DNA of 64,000 bases from Oceanihabitans gracilariae (GTDB lineage Bacteria > Bacteroidota > Bacteroidia > Flavobacteriales > Flavobacteriaceae), in assembly GCF_042684485.1 (NCBI RefSeq), contig NZ_JBHULM010000011.1, positions 310,001 to 374,000 of the forward strand, read 5' to 3'. Within the stretch, counting starts at the first letter, position 1. Each line of letters begins with the position of its first letter. Shown here one piece after another: positions 50,831 through 58,613 of the stretch. The translations under genes and the position numbers were made by a program. The notes beneath the pieces were generated by a model. That model saw only the letters and a list, made by a program, of their open reading frames with translations, searched no databases and had not been told where the DNA came from.

Positions 50831-52006
50831 ATGTCAAGTAACAATATACAAATCTTTGATACAACGCTTCGAGATGGAGAGCAAGTTCCTGGTTGCAAAC
50901 TGAACACAGAGCAAAAGGTTATCATTGCAAAACAGCTAGATCAACTTGGAGTGGATGTTATAGAATCCGGATTTCCCGTCTCTAGTCCAGGCGACTTTAA
51001 ATCTGTAGAAGAAATTTCTAAAATCGTAAAAAACGCTACTGTTTGTGGTTTAACCAGAGCCGTAGAAAACGATATAAAAGTTGCTGCCCAAGCGTTAAAA
51101 AAGGCTAAAAAAGCTAGAATACACACAGGAATTGGCACATCAGACTCGCACATTCTTCATAAATTCAAATCGAATAAAGAAGCGATAATTAAACGTGCTT
51201 ATGAAGCCGTAAAATACGCCAAATCTTTTGTTGAAGATGTAGAGTTTTATGCAGAAGACGCAGGAAGAACAGACAATGAATATTTAGCAAGAGTTTGTGA
51301 AGCTGCTATAAAAGCTGGTGCAACGGTTTTAAATATTCCAGACACTACAGGATATTGCTTACCAAGTGAATATGGTGCAAAAATTAAATACCTAAAAGAA
51401 AATGTAAAAGGCATAGAAAAAGCGATTTTATCTTGCCATTGCCATAATGATTTAGGTTTAGCAACCGCTAACTCTATTGAAGGTGTAATTAATGGTGCTC
51501 GCCAAATTGAATGTACCATAAATGGTATTGGCGAACGTGCAGGAAACACCGCTTTAGAAGAGGTTGTCATGGTTTTAAAACAACATCCTTACTTAAATTT
51601 AGACACAAATATTAACACACAAATGCTATACGGAATAAGCCAATTGGTATCTGATAGCATGGGAATTTACACCCAACCTAACAAAGCTATTGTAGGCGCA
51701 AATGCTTTTGCACATAGCTCTGGAATACACCAAGATGGCGTTATTAAAAATCGTGAAACTTACGAAATTATAGACCCTAAAGATGTTGGTGTAACAGAAT
51801 CTGCTATTGTACTAACCGCAAGAAGCGGTAGAGCTGCTTTAGCATACCGAGCAAAAAATGTAGGTTATGAGCTAACCAAACTTCAATTAGATGAAATTTA
51901 CGCTAGCTTTTTAACTTTTGCAGATAAAAAGAAAGAAATTAATGATAATGATATTCATCAAATTATTGAAACAAGTAACATCTACCAACAAATAATTTCC
52001 GCATAA
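50831..52006 (+). CDS. leuA: 2-isopropylmalate synthase, short form
   Basis: The 391-residue enzyme has the HMGL-like TIM barrel. It opens with Asp-Thr-Thr-Leu-Arg-Asp-Gly-Glu-Gln near residue 9, and has His-Cys-His-Asn-Asp-Leu-Gly-Leu-Ala (metal ligands) and Asn-Gly-Ile-Gly-Glu-Arg-Ala-Gly-Asn. It ends soon after the barrel and linker, lacking the C-terminal leucine-binding regulatory domain of the long (about 520-residue) enzymes. It heads leuA-leuC-leuD-leuB-ppc, and leuC starts at the next base after its stop. Citramalate or homocitrate synthase are relatives, but the operon points to leucine synthesis. Confidence 0.93.
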   Translation: MSSNNIQIFDTTLRDGEQVPGCKLNTEQKVIIAKQLDQLGVDVIESGFPVSSPGDFKSVEEISKIVKNATVCGLTRAVENDIKVAAQALKKAKKARIHTGIGTSDSHILHKFKSNKEAIIKRAYEAVKYAKSFVEDVEFYAEDAGRTDNEYLARVCEAAIKAGATVLNIPDTTGYCLPSEYGAKIKYLKENVKGIEKAILSCHCHNDLGLATANSIEGVINGARQIECTINGIGERAGNTALEEVVMVLKQHPYLNLDTNINTQMLYGISQLVSDSMGIYTQPNKAIVGANAFAHSSGIHQDGVIKNRETYEIIDPKDVGVTESAIVLTARSGRAALAYRAKNVGYELTKLQLDEIYASFLTFADKKKEINDNDIHQIIETSNIYQQIISA

Positions 52007-53404
52007 ATGAAAAAGACACTATTTGATAAAGTCTGGGATGCACATGTGGTAGACACTATAGAAGATGGTCCACAGGTACTTTATATAGACAAACATTTAA
52101 TACACGAGGTAACAAGTCCGCAAGCTTTTAATGAATTAGAAGATCGCGGAATTCCTATTTTTAGACCTCAGCAAATTGTGGCTACAGCAGACCACAATAC
52201 ACCAACACAAAATCAAGATCAACCTATTAAAGATGAACTCTCTAAAAAACAACTAGAGCAACTATCTGTTAATTGTAAAAAAAACAATATTACCTTATAC
52301 CAACTAGGTCATAAATACAATGGTATTGTTCATGTAATGGCTCCAGAGTTAGGTTTTACACAACCAGGAATGACCATGGTTTGTGGTGACAGCCACACCT
52401 CTACTCATGGTGCTTTTGGTACCATTGCATTTGGTATAGGTACTAGTCAAGTAGCACAAGTATTTGCTAGCCAATGCTTGCTACTTACAAAACCAAAAAG
52501 CTTACGAGTATCTGTTAATGGTAAACTAAAAAATGGCGTATTACCAAAAGATGTTATTCTTTATATTATCTCTAAACTAGGCACCAATTCTGGAACAGGA
52601 TATTTTTGCGAATATGCAGGAAATGTTTTTGAAGAAATGAGCATGGAAGGAAGAATGACTGTTTGCAATATGAGTATTGAAATGGGAGCTCGAGGAGGAA
52701 TGATTGCACCAGACCAAACTACTTTTGATTATGTAAAAGGAAGAGAATTTGCTCCTAAAGGCGAAGATTTTGATAAAAAAGTAGCTTATTGGAAAACCTT
52801 ACCAACAGATGAAGGTGCTACTTTTGATAAAGAATACTTTTTTGATGCCGAAGATATAGAACCAATGATTACCTATGGTACTAATCCTGGAATGGGAATT
52901 AAAATTACCGAAAACATTCCTGTAGAGTCTAACGCGTCTTTTAAAAAGTCTTTAGCATACATGAATTTTAAAGCAGGAGAAAGCCTAATAAACAAACCTA
53001 TTAATTATGTGTTTATTGGTAGCTGTACAAATTCAAGAATTGAAGATTTTAGAATTGCTGCAAACTTTATAAAAGGAAAACAAAAAGCAAGTAATGTTAC
53101 AGCTTGGTTGGTTCCTGGAAGTAAACAAGTAGAAACACAAATTATTGAAGAAGGCTTAAAAGATATTTTTGAAGCAGCAGGTTTTACATTAAGACAACCA
53201 GGTTGTTCTGCGTGTTTAGCAATGAATGATGATAAAATTCCGCAAGGCGAATATTGCGTATCTACTTCTAACAGAAATTTTGAAGGACGACAAGGTCAAG
53301 GTTCAAGAACCATTCTTGCTAGCCCATTAGTTGCTGCAGCTACAGCTGTTGCAGGAAAAATAGTAGATGTCACTAAAGAAATTAAGGAGTTAGAATTAAT
53401 TTAA
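52007..53404 (+). CDS. leuC: 3-isopropylmalate dehydratase large subunit
   Basis: The 465-residue aconitase-family protein shows Thr-Val-Cys-Gly-Asp-Ser-His-Thr-Ser-Thr-His-Gly and the 4Fe-4S cysteines in Gly-Ser-Cys-Thr-Asn-Ser-Arg and Gly-Cys-Ser-Ala-Cys-Leu-Ala-Met-Asn. It pairs with LeuD to isomerise 2-isopropylmalate. Its ATG directly follows the leuA stop, while a 122-base gap with a palindromic repeat precedes leuD. Length is normal. Confidence 0.96.
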   Translation: MKKTLFDKVWDAHVVDTIEDGPQVLYIDKHLIHEVTSPQAFNELEDRGIPIFRPQQIVATADHNTPTQNQDQPIKDELSKKQLEQLSVNCKKNNITLYQLGHKYNGIVHVMAPELGFTQPGMTMVCGDSHTSTHGAFGTIAFGIGTSQVAQVFASQCLLLTKPKSLRVSVNGKLKNGVLPKDVILYIISKLGTNSGTGYFCEYAGNVFEEMSMEGRMTVCNMSIEMGARGGMIAPDQTTFDYVKGREFAPKGEDFDKKVAYWKTLPTDEGATFDKEYFFDAEDIEPMITYGTNPGMGIKITENIPVESNASFKKSLAYMNFKAGESLINKPINYVFIGSCTNSRIEDFRIAANFIKGKQKASNVTAWLVPGSKQVETQIIEEGLKDIFEAAGFTLRQPGCSACLAMNDDKIPQGEYCVSTSNRNFEGRQGQGSRTILASPLVAAATAVAGKIVDVTKEIKELELI

Positions 53405-53414
53405 AAAATCAAGT

Positions 53415-53485
53415 GTCACCTGGAGCGCAGTCGAGAGGTCACATAATAATAAACAATATAGTTAGGTATCGACTGCGCTCGACCC
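53415..53485. repeat. Palindromic intergenic repeat between leuC and leuD
   Basis: GAGCGCAGTCGA (53423-53434) is the exact reverse complement of TCGACTGCGCTC (53469-53480), with a 34-base spacer. Words of this type (GAGCGCAGTCGA) are frequent in intergenic regions of flavobacterial genomes, so this is probably a copy of a short dispersed element. It interrupts the leu operon without a gene. The next 40 bases hold a small hairpin-like TCCTGCC/TGTAGGA word before leuD. Confidence 0.7.
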
Positions 53486-53526
53486 AACAATTAAAAAGAG
53501 ATTCCTGCCTTTTGTAGGAAGTTGAG

Positions 53527-54114
53527 ATGGAAAAATTTACAACATTAAACTCAAGAGCAATTCCGTTACAAATAGAAAACGTAGATACCGACCAAATTAT
53601 TCCTGCGCGTTTTTTAAAAGCGACAGACAAAAAAGGGTTTGGAGACAATGTTTTTAGAGATTGGAGATACCATAAAGACGGATCGGTAAATACAGCATTT
53701 GCATTAAATAATCCTGATTATTCTGGCACTATTCTTGTTGCTGGAGATAATTTTGGATGTGGTTCTAGTAGAGAACACGCAGCATGGGCTTTAACAGGTT
53801 ACGGATTTAAAGTGGTGGTGTCTAGTTTTTTTGCAGATATTTTTAAAGGTAATGCACTAAATAACGGTTTATTACCAGTACAAGTTTCGGCAGATTTTTT
53901 AAAAGAACTATTAAATACGATTGAAAATTACCCAGAAACAAAAATAACTGTTAATTTAGAAGCGCAAACCATTTCTGTAGATAACACCAATCTATCTGAA
54001 ACTTTTGAAATTGATGCTTATAAAAAAACGTGCATGATAAATGGTTATGATGATATTGACTATTTACTAAGCAAAAAAGCAGCAATTGAAGCTTTTGAAA
54101 ACGCTAATAGCTAG
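53527..54114 (+). CDS. leuD: 3-isopropylmalate dehydratase small subunit
   Basis: The 195-residue protein has the swivelling-domain motifs Asn-Val-Asp-Thr-Asp-Gln-Ile-Ile-Pro-Ala-Arg-Phe-Leu, Gly-Cys-Gly-Ser-Ser-Arg-Glu-His-Ala and Phe-Lys-Gly-Asn-Ala. It is the partner of LeuC. It is full length, starts with ATG preceded by GGAAGTTGAG, a reasonable ribosome binding site, and is followed by dispersed repeat C before leuB. Confidence 0.95.
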   Translation: MEKFTTLNSRAIPLQIENVDTDQIIPARFLKATDKKGFGDNVFRDWRYHKDGSVNTAFALNNPDYSGTILVAGDNFGCGSSREHAAWALTGYGFKVVVSSFFADIFKGNALNNGLLPVQVSADFLKELLNTIENYPETKITVNLEAQTISVDNTNLSETFEIDAYKKTCMINGYDDIDYLLSKKAAIEAFENANS

Positions 54115-54240
54115 TACACGCGTTAGCGATTGAACGGTTTGTTTGAGCTCCTCAAAGAGAGCGAGTAGTGAAAGCGCGACTTTTTGCAAGCCTGAAAGTT
54201 TGTATAAAAACGAATAGGTATAAGCAAAAAGAAACGCCCA
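54114..54240 (+). repeat. Dispersed intergenic repeat, copy C
   Basis: The element starts right after the leuD stop: CGCGTTAGCGATTGAACGG, then TTTGAGCTCCTC, AGAGAGCGAGTAGTGA and AGCGCGACTTTTTGC, ending near AAGAAACGCCC. It is nearly identical to copies A and B in its core and close to copy A along the tail. The bases from 54241 to 54305 contain no gene. The insertion lies inside the leu operon, so read-through must continue to leuB or leuB has its own promoter. Confidence 0.85.
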
Positions 54241-54305
54241 ACTTAAAAAAATTATAAACTAATAAATGACAGCAGGATGAAAATCTTGTTTTCGCTGGAA
54301 ATATT

Positions 54306-55421
54306 ATGAAATTAAATATAGCAGTTTTACCAGGAGATGGTATTGGCCCAGAAGTGACAAAGCAGGCAATAAAGGCTTTACAAGCAATTGCTTTAGAATT
54401 TGATCATTCGTTTTCTTTTACGCATGCTCCTGTTGGCGCAATTGCAATTGATGAAACAGGAAACCCATTACCAGAAGAAACATTAGACGTTTGTGAAGCT
54501 ACAGACGCTATTTTATTTGGCGCTATTGGCGACCCAAAATACGACAACAATCCAGATGCAAAAGTACGACCAGAACAAGGTTTATTGCGTTTACGTAAGT
54601 CTTTAGGCCTTTTTGCAAATATTAGACCTGTAAAGGCGTATGATACTTTAATTGAAAAATCTCCTTTAAAAAAGGATATTATTCAAGGCACAGATATTAG
54701 TATTTATAGAGAATTAACTGGAGGTATTTATTTTGGCGAAAAATTTTTAAGTGAAGATGGCAACACAGCTTCTGACTTATGTTTATATACAAAAACAGAA
54801 ATTGAACGCATTGCACATTTAGCTTTTAAAGCTGCGCAAACCAGAAAAAACAAAGTAACTTTAGTAGACAAGGCTAATGTTTTAGAAAGTTCTAGACTTT
54901 GGCGTAAGGTAGTTACTGAAATTGCAAAAGATTATCCTGAAGTTACATTAGACTTCTTATTTGTAGATAATGCTGCCATGCAAATGATTTTAAATCCAAA
55001 TCAATTTGATGTTATTTTAACCGAAAATATGTTTGGAGACATTATCAGTGATGAAGCTAGTGTAATTGGTGGCTCTATAGGCTTATTAGCTTCGGCTTCT
55101 GTTGGAGACAAATATGCTATGTTTGAACCTATTCATGGCTCGTATCCGCAAGCAACAGGAAAAGGTATTGCTAACCCTATTGCCTCTATATTATCTGCAG
55201 CTATGCTACTAGATCATTTTGACTTAACAGAAGAAGCTGCTGTAATACGTAAAGCTGTAGAAAAATCTTTACTACTAAACATTACCACTCCAGACTTAAA
55301 CACAGAACATACTGTATCTACATCTAAGGTTGGTGATTTTATAGCAGATTACATTTCTAACCCTAACGATTCTAACCTTAACTTTTCTAACATTCACTTA
55401 GGACAATCTACAATAATATAA
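54306..55421 (+). CDS. leuB: 3-isopropylmalate dehydrogenase
   Basis: The 371-residue NAD-dependent enzyme has Pro-Gly-Asp-Gly-Ile-Gly-Pro-Glu-Val at the N-terminus and Arg-Glu-Leu-Thr-Gly-Gly-Ile-Tyr-Phe-Gly. Its metal-binding Thr-Glu-Asn-Met-Phe-Gly-Asp-Ile-Ile-Ser-Asp is also present, with Glu-Pro-Ile-His-Gly-Ser near residue 278. It oxidises and decarboxylates 3-isopropylmalate, completing the leucine branch encoded by this operon. The ppc gene starts four bases after its stop. Confidence 0.96.
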   Translation: MKLNIAVLPGDGIGPEVTKQAIKALQAIALEFDHSFSFTHAPVGAIAIDETGNPLPEETLDVCEATDAILFGAIGDPKYDNNPDAKVRPEQGLLRLRKSLGLFANIRPVKAYDTLIEKSPLKKDIIQGTDISIYRELTGGIYFGEKFLSEDGNTASDLCLYTKTEIERIAHLAFKAAQTRKNKVTLVDKANVLESSRLWRKVVTEIAKDYPEVTLDFLFVDNAAMQMILNPNQFDVILTENMFGDIISDEASVIGGSIGLLASASVGDKYAMFEPIHGSYPQATGKGIANPIASILSAAMLLDHFDLTEEAAVIRKAVEKSLLLNITTPDLNTEHTVSTSKVGDFIADYISNPNDSNLNFSNIHLGQSTII

Positions 55422-55425
55422 CTAT

Positions 55426-58005
55426 ATGGCAACACAACCAAAACTCACAAGATTTAATCAAAACGTACTATCAAAATATCAGATATACAATAGTATATTC
55501 ATGACTTTACCTTTTGATTCTATTACAAAAACAGGAGTTTTATTGCCTTTATTTCACGAAACATGCAAAAATGGTTTTGCTAATGGAGACGACCCAACAA
55601 CCATAGTAAATACTTTTTTTAAAAAGTACCAAGCTAGACGCTCTAAAAAAAGCCAAATCGATTTATTGTTTCGTTTTATTCAATACATAGAAAGACAAGT
55701 AGTTTTATTTGATGCTATTGAAGATGCAGCTTTTCCTGTAGTAAATAACATGGACGGAATTGGTACTTTAAGAAGTTTAAAAGAAACTGCTTCTGCCGAA
55801 GATAAAATAGAAACGCTTCAAAAATATCTAGAAGAATTTAAAGTAAGAATTGTTTTAACTGCACACCCAACACAGTTTTATCCTGGTTCTGTTTTAGGAA
55901 TTATTACAGATTTAACCGAAGCTGTTAAAGAAAACGACCTGCTTCGCATTAATGATTTATTAGCTCAATTAGGAAAAACACCTTTCTTTAAACACAAAAA
56001 ACCTACTCCTTATGACGAAGCTGTAAGTTTAATTTGGTATTTAGAAAACGTATTTTATAAATCCTTTGGAAGCATTTACGACTATATTCAACAAAATATA
56101 TTTGAAGGTAAACAAATAGATAACGATATTATAAATATTGGCTTTTGGCCTGGAGGAGACAGAGACGGAAACCCTTTTGTAACACCAGAAACAACACTTA
56201 ACGTTGCCAAAAGACTGCAAGACACTGTTATAAAAAACTACTATAGAGACACTAGAAAACTAAGAAGAAAATTAACTTTTCAAGGTGTAGAAGAAAGAAT
56301 TGTTTTTTTAGAAACAGAACTATATAAAATAATCACCAATAAAAAATCTAGTTTAACTGTTGCTAGTTTTACATCAGAATTAAAAGAAATAAAACAGCTT
56401 ATTATTGACAAGCACCAATCTCTTTATATTGAGGAAGTGAATAGCTTGATTAATAAAGTACACTTATTCGGATTTCATTTTGCTAATTTAGACATTAGAC
56501 AAGATAGTAGAAAGCACGACCAATTTTTTAATGATATGGTTAATGCTTTAATAGAAAACGGAAGCGATATTTTTCCTAAAAACTATCATGAACTATCAGA
56601 AGAAGAACAAATACAAATTCTATCTAAAGTAAAAGGAAGCATCGATCTTTCTTTAATAAAAGACGAAGAAACCTTAAAAGCTTTAAATACCATGAAAGCC
56701 ATTAAAACCATTCAAGAATCTAATGGTGAAAAGGCTGCAAACAGATATATTATAAGCAATAACCAAACTACATTAAACGTCATGCAACTGTTTGCTATGC
56801 TAAAACTGGTTGCTTTTCAAGACGAGCTAACTGTAGATATAGGTCCACTTTTTGAAACCATTACAGATTTAGAAAATGCACCTGCAGTTATGGAAGCTTT
56901 ATATACAAACCCAGAATATGCTGCACATTTAAAAGCTAGAGGAAACAAGCAAACTATCATGCTTGGTTTTAGTGATGGTACAAAAGATGGTGGCTATTTA
57001 ATGGCAAACTGGGCAATTTACAAAGCCAAAGAAAACCTAACCGCTATTTCAAGAAAATACGATGTTACTGCTATTTTCTTTGATGGTCGTGGAGGACCAC
57101 CTGCTCGTGGAGGAGGAAAAACGCATAATTTCTATGCTTCTCTTGGTCCAACTATTGAAGACAAAGAAGTACAGTTAACCATACAAGGACAAACTATTAG
57201 TTCTAATTTTGGAACACTTGAATCTTCACAATACAACCTAGAACAGCTTATTACCTCGGGAATTCATAACAGCTTTAGTGCAACAGACTTAAGCATGGTT
57301 CCTACAAACAGAGAGGTAATGAATGACATTGCCAACTTAAGCTATGAAGCTTATGTAAAATTTAAAGCGCATCCTAAATTCATTTCGTATTTAGAGCATA
57401 TGAGTACTTTAAAATATTATGCAAAAACAAATATTGGTAGTCGTCCTTCTAAAAGAGGAAAAGCAGAAGGCTTAGTTTTTGAAGATTTAAGAGCCATACC
57501 TTTTGTAGGTTCATGGAGTCAATTAAAACAAAATGTTCCAGGATTTTTTGGTGTTGGTACTGCTTTAAAGAAATATGAAGATGCAGGTGAATTTGACAAA
57601 GTACAACACTTGTTTAAAACATCAGACTTCTTTAAAACACTAATAGAAAACAGTATGATGTCTTTATCTAAATCCTTTTTTGATTTAACAAAATACATGT
57701 CTGAAGACCCTGAGTATGGAGCATTCTGGAAGGTTATTTATGACGAGTATGAAACTACAAAGCACCTTATACTTAAACTAACTGGATATAAAGAATTGAT
57801 GCAAGAAGAACCAGCAGGTAAAGCATCTATTGCAGTTAGAGAGTCTATTGTATTACCATTACTTACCATACAACAGTTTGCTTTAAAGAAAATTCAAGAA
57901 TTAGAAAAAGCAGAGGTTAGAGATGAAGAACAAATAAAAATATTTGAAAAAATAGTAACACGTTCTTTATTTGGTAATATAAACGCAAGCCGTAATTCTG
58001 CCTAG
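55426..58005 (+). CDS. ppc: Phosphoenolpyruvate carboxylase
   Basis: The 859-residue enzyme replenishes oxaloacetate from PEP and bicarbonate. It has the first catalytic motif Leu-Thr-Ala-His-Pro-Thr-Gln (about residue 144) and Gly-Gly-Asp-Arg-Asp-Gly-Asn-Pro-Phe-Val. The glycine-rich Phe-Asp-Gly-Arg-Gly-Gly-Pro-Pro-Ala-Arg-Gly-Gly and the C-terminal Asn-Ala-Ser-Arg-Asn-Ser-Ala are also present. It is slightly shorter than the enterobacterial enzyme (about 880) and is tightly linked (four bases) to leuB. A Rho-independent hairpin follows. Coupling ppc to the leucine genes is unusual but the spacing is clear. Confidence 0.95.
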   Translation: MATQPKLTRFNQNVLSKYQIYNSIFMTLPFDSITKTGVLLPLFHETCKNGFANGDDPTTIVNTFFKKYQARRSKKSQIDLLFRFIQYIERQVVLFDAIEDAAFPVVNNMDGIGTLRSLKETASAEDKIETLQKYLEEFKVRIVLTAHPTQFYPGSVLGIITDLTEAVKENDLLRINDLLAQLGKTPFFKHKKPTPYDEAVSLIWYLENVFYKSFGSIYDYIQQNIFEGKQIDNDIINIGFWPGGDRDGNPFVTPETTLNVAKRLQDTVIKNYYRDTRKLRRKLTFQGVEERIVFLETELYKIITNKKSSLTVASFTSELKEIKQLIIDKHQSLYIEEVNSLINKVHLFGFHFANLDIRQDSRKHDQFFNDMVNALIENGSDIFPKNYHELSEEEQIQILSKVKGSIDLSLIKDEETLKALNTMKAIKTIQESNGEKAANRYIISNNQTTLNVMQLFAMLKLVAFQDELTVDIGPLFETITDLENAPAVMEALYTNPEYAAHLKARGNKQTIMLGFSDGTKDGGYLMANWAIYKAKENLTAISRKYDVTAIFFDGRGGPPARGGGKTHNFYASLGPTIEDKEVQLTIQGQTISSNFGTLESSQYNLEQLITSGIHNSFSATDLSMVPTNREVMNDIANLSYEAYVKFKAHPKFISYLEHMSTLKYYAKTNIGSRPSKRGKAEGLVFEDLRAIPFVGSWSQLKQNVPGFFGVGTALKKYEDAGEFDKVQHLFKTSDFFKTLIENSMMSLSKSFFDLTKYMSEDPEYGAFWKVIYDEYETTKHLILKLTGYKELMQEEPAGKASIAVRESIVLPLLTIQQFALKKIQELEKAEVRDEEQIKIFEKIVTRSLFGNINASRNSA

Positions 58006-58030
58006 CCTATCATTTTATTGTTAGTCTTAA

Positions 58031-58068
58031 ATAAAAAACCTCGAAACATTACATTTCGAGGTTTTTAC
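58031..58068. terminator. Intrinsic terminator after ppc
   Basis: AAAAACCTCGAAA and TTTCGAGGTTTTT (about 58034-58066) form a 13-bp stem with a 7-base loop and a T-run, 28 bases past the ppc stop. The symmetrical A-run lets it also end minus-strand transcripts. The remaining bases to 58191 are AT-rich with no supported gene. Confidence 0.9.
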
Positions 58069-58191
58069 AAACAAACAATTAAACTAACTAATTAATGTTC
58101 CTTTTAACTAATAACTGGATAGACGTCCAAAAATCAAGAACATTAAAATCTTTATTTCTTCTTTATTTTAAATACTTTTTTTTTATTCTTT

Positions 58192-58533
58192 TTATCTTAA
58201 AACATTAGATCCTTTATCTCCTGTTCTAATTCTATAAACTTCATCTATAGATGAAACAATTAATATACCATCACCAATTTCTCCAGAAGATGCAGACTCA
58301 AGAATAGCTTTGATAGTTACTTCTTCAAAATCATCATTTACTATTATAGACAAAAAACATCTTTCAATATCACTAATAGTTACAGTTCCGTTGTTTAAAA
58401 TATCATTATCTACTTTTTCAACACCTACTCCTGAAACATCCCAATAAGAAAAGAAATCTACACCTACTTCATGAAGTGCTTTTTTAACCTCTGAAAATTT
58501 TGACTTTCTTATAATGGTTTCTACTTTTTTCAT
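58192..58533 (-). CDS. PII-family nitrogen regulator with divergent T-loop
   Basis: From ATG 58533 the protein has 113 residues and the PII core: Lys-Lys-Val-Glu-Thr-Ile-Ile-Arg, a Gly-Val-Asp-Phe-Phe-Ser-Tyr segment, and the C-terminal Gly-Glu-Ile-Gly-Asp-Gly-Ile and Arg-Ile-Arg-Thr-Gly. The T-loop region (about 37-57) reads Val-Glu-Lys-Val-Asp-Asn-Asp-Ile-Leu-Asn-Asn-Gly-Thr. It lacks the usual Arg-Gln-Lys-Gly-His and the modifiable tyrosine at position 51. It is encoded after amt, the normal partner of GlnK-type proteins, separated by a hairpin (58563-58594). It probably regulates Amt or nitrogen metabolism by ligand binding without uridylylation. Confidence 0.85.
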   Translation of the reverse strand: MKKVETIIRKSKFSEVKKALHEVGVDFFSYWDVSGVGVEKVDNDILNNGTVTISDIERCFLSIIVNDDFEEVTIKAILESASSGEIGDGILIVSSIDEVYRIRTGDKGSNVLR

Positions 58534-58562
58534 TGCATTTTTTTTACTTGAATAGAAAAGAA

Positions 58563-58594
58563 TAATAGCCCTAGAAATAGCTCTAGGACTATTA
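58563..58594. repeat. Intercistronic hairpin between amt and the PII gene
   Basis: AATAGCCCTAGA (58564-58575) pairs with TCTAGGACTATT (58582-58593) with one mismatch. It lies between the amt stop and the PII start on the minus-strand transcript. No U-tract follows directly, so an RNA-processing or partial-termination role is more likely than a full terminator. Confidence 0.55.
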
Positions 58595-58613
58595 AAACTC
58601 AACAAACAATATT

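Noticed and set aside
50730..50900. Possible leader peptide ahead of leuA starting ATG TTT ATG CTT TTG with Leu, Ile and Val codons
   Set aside because: The frame runs on into leuA in another frame, there is no stop before leuA and no terminator or antiterminator hairpin, so it does not meet the pattern seen at pheA.
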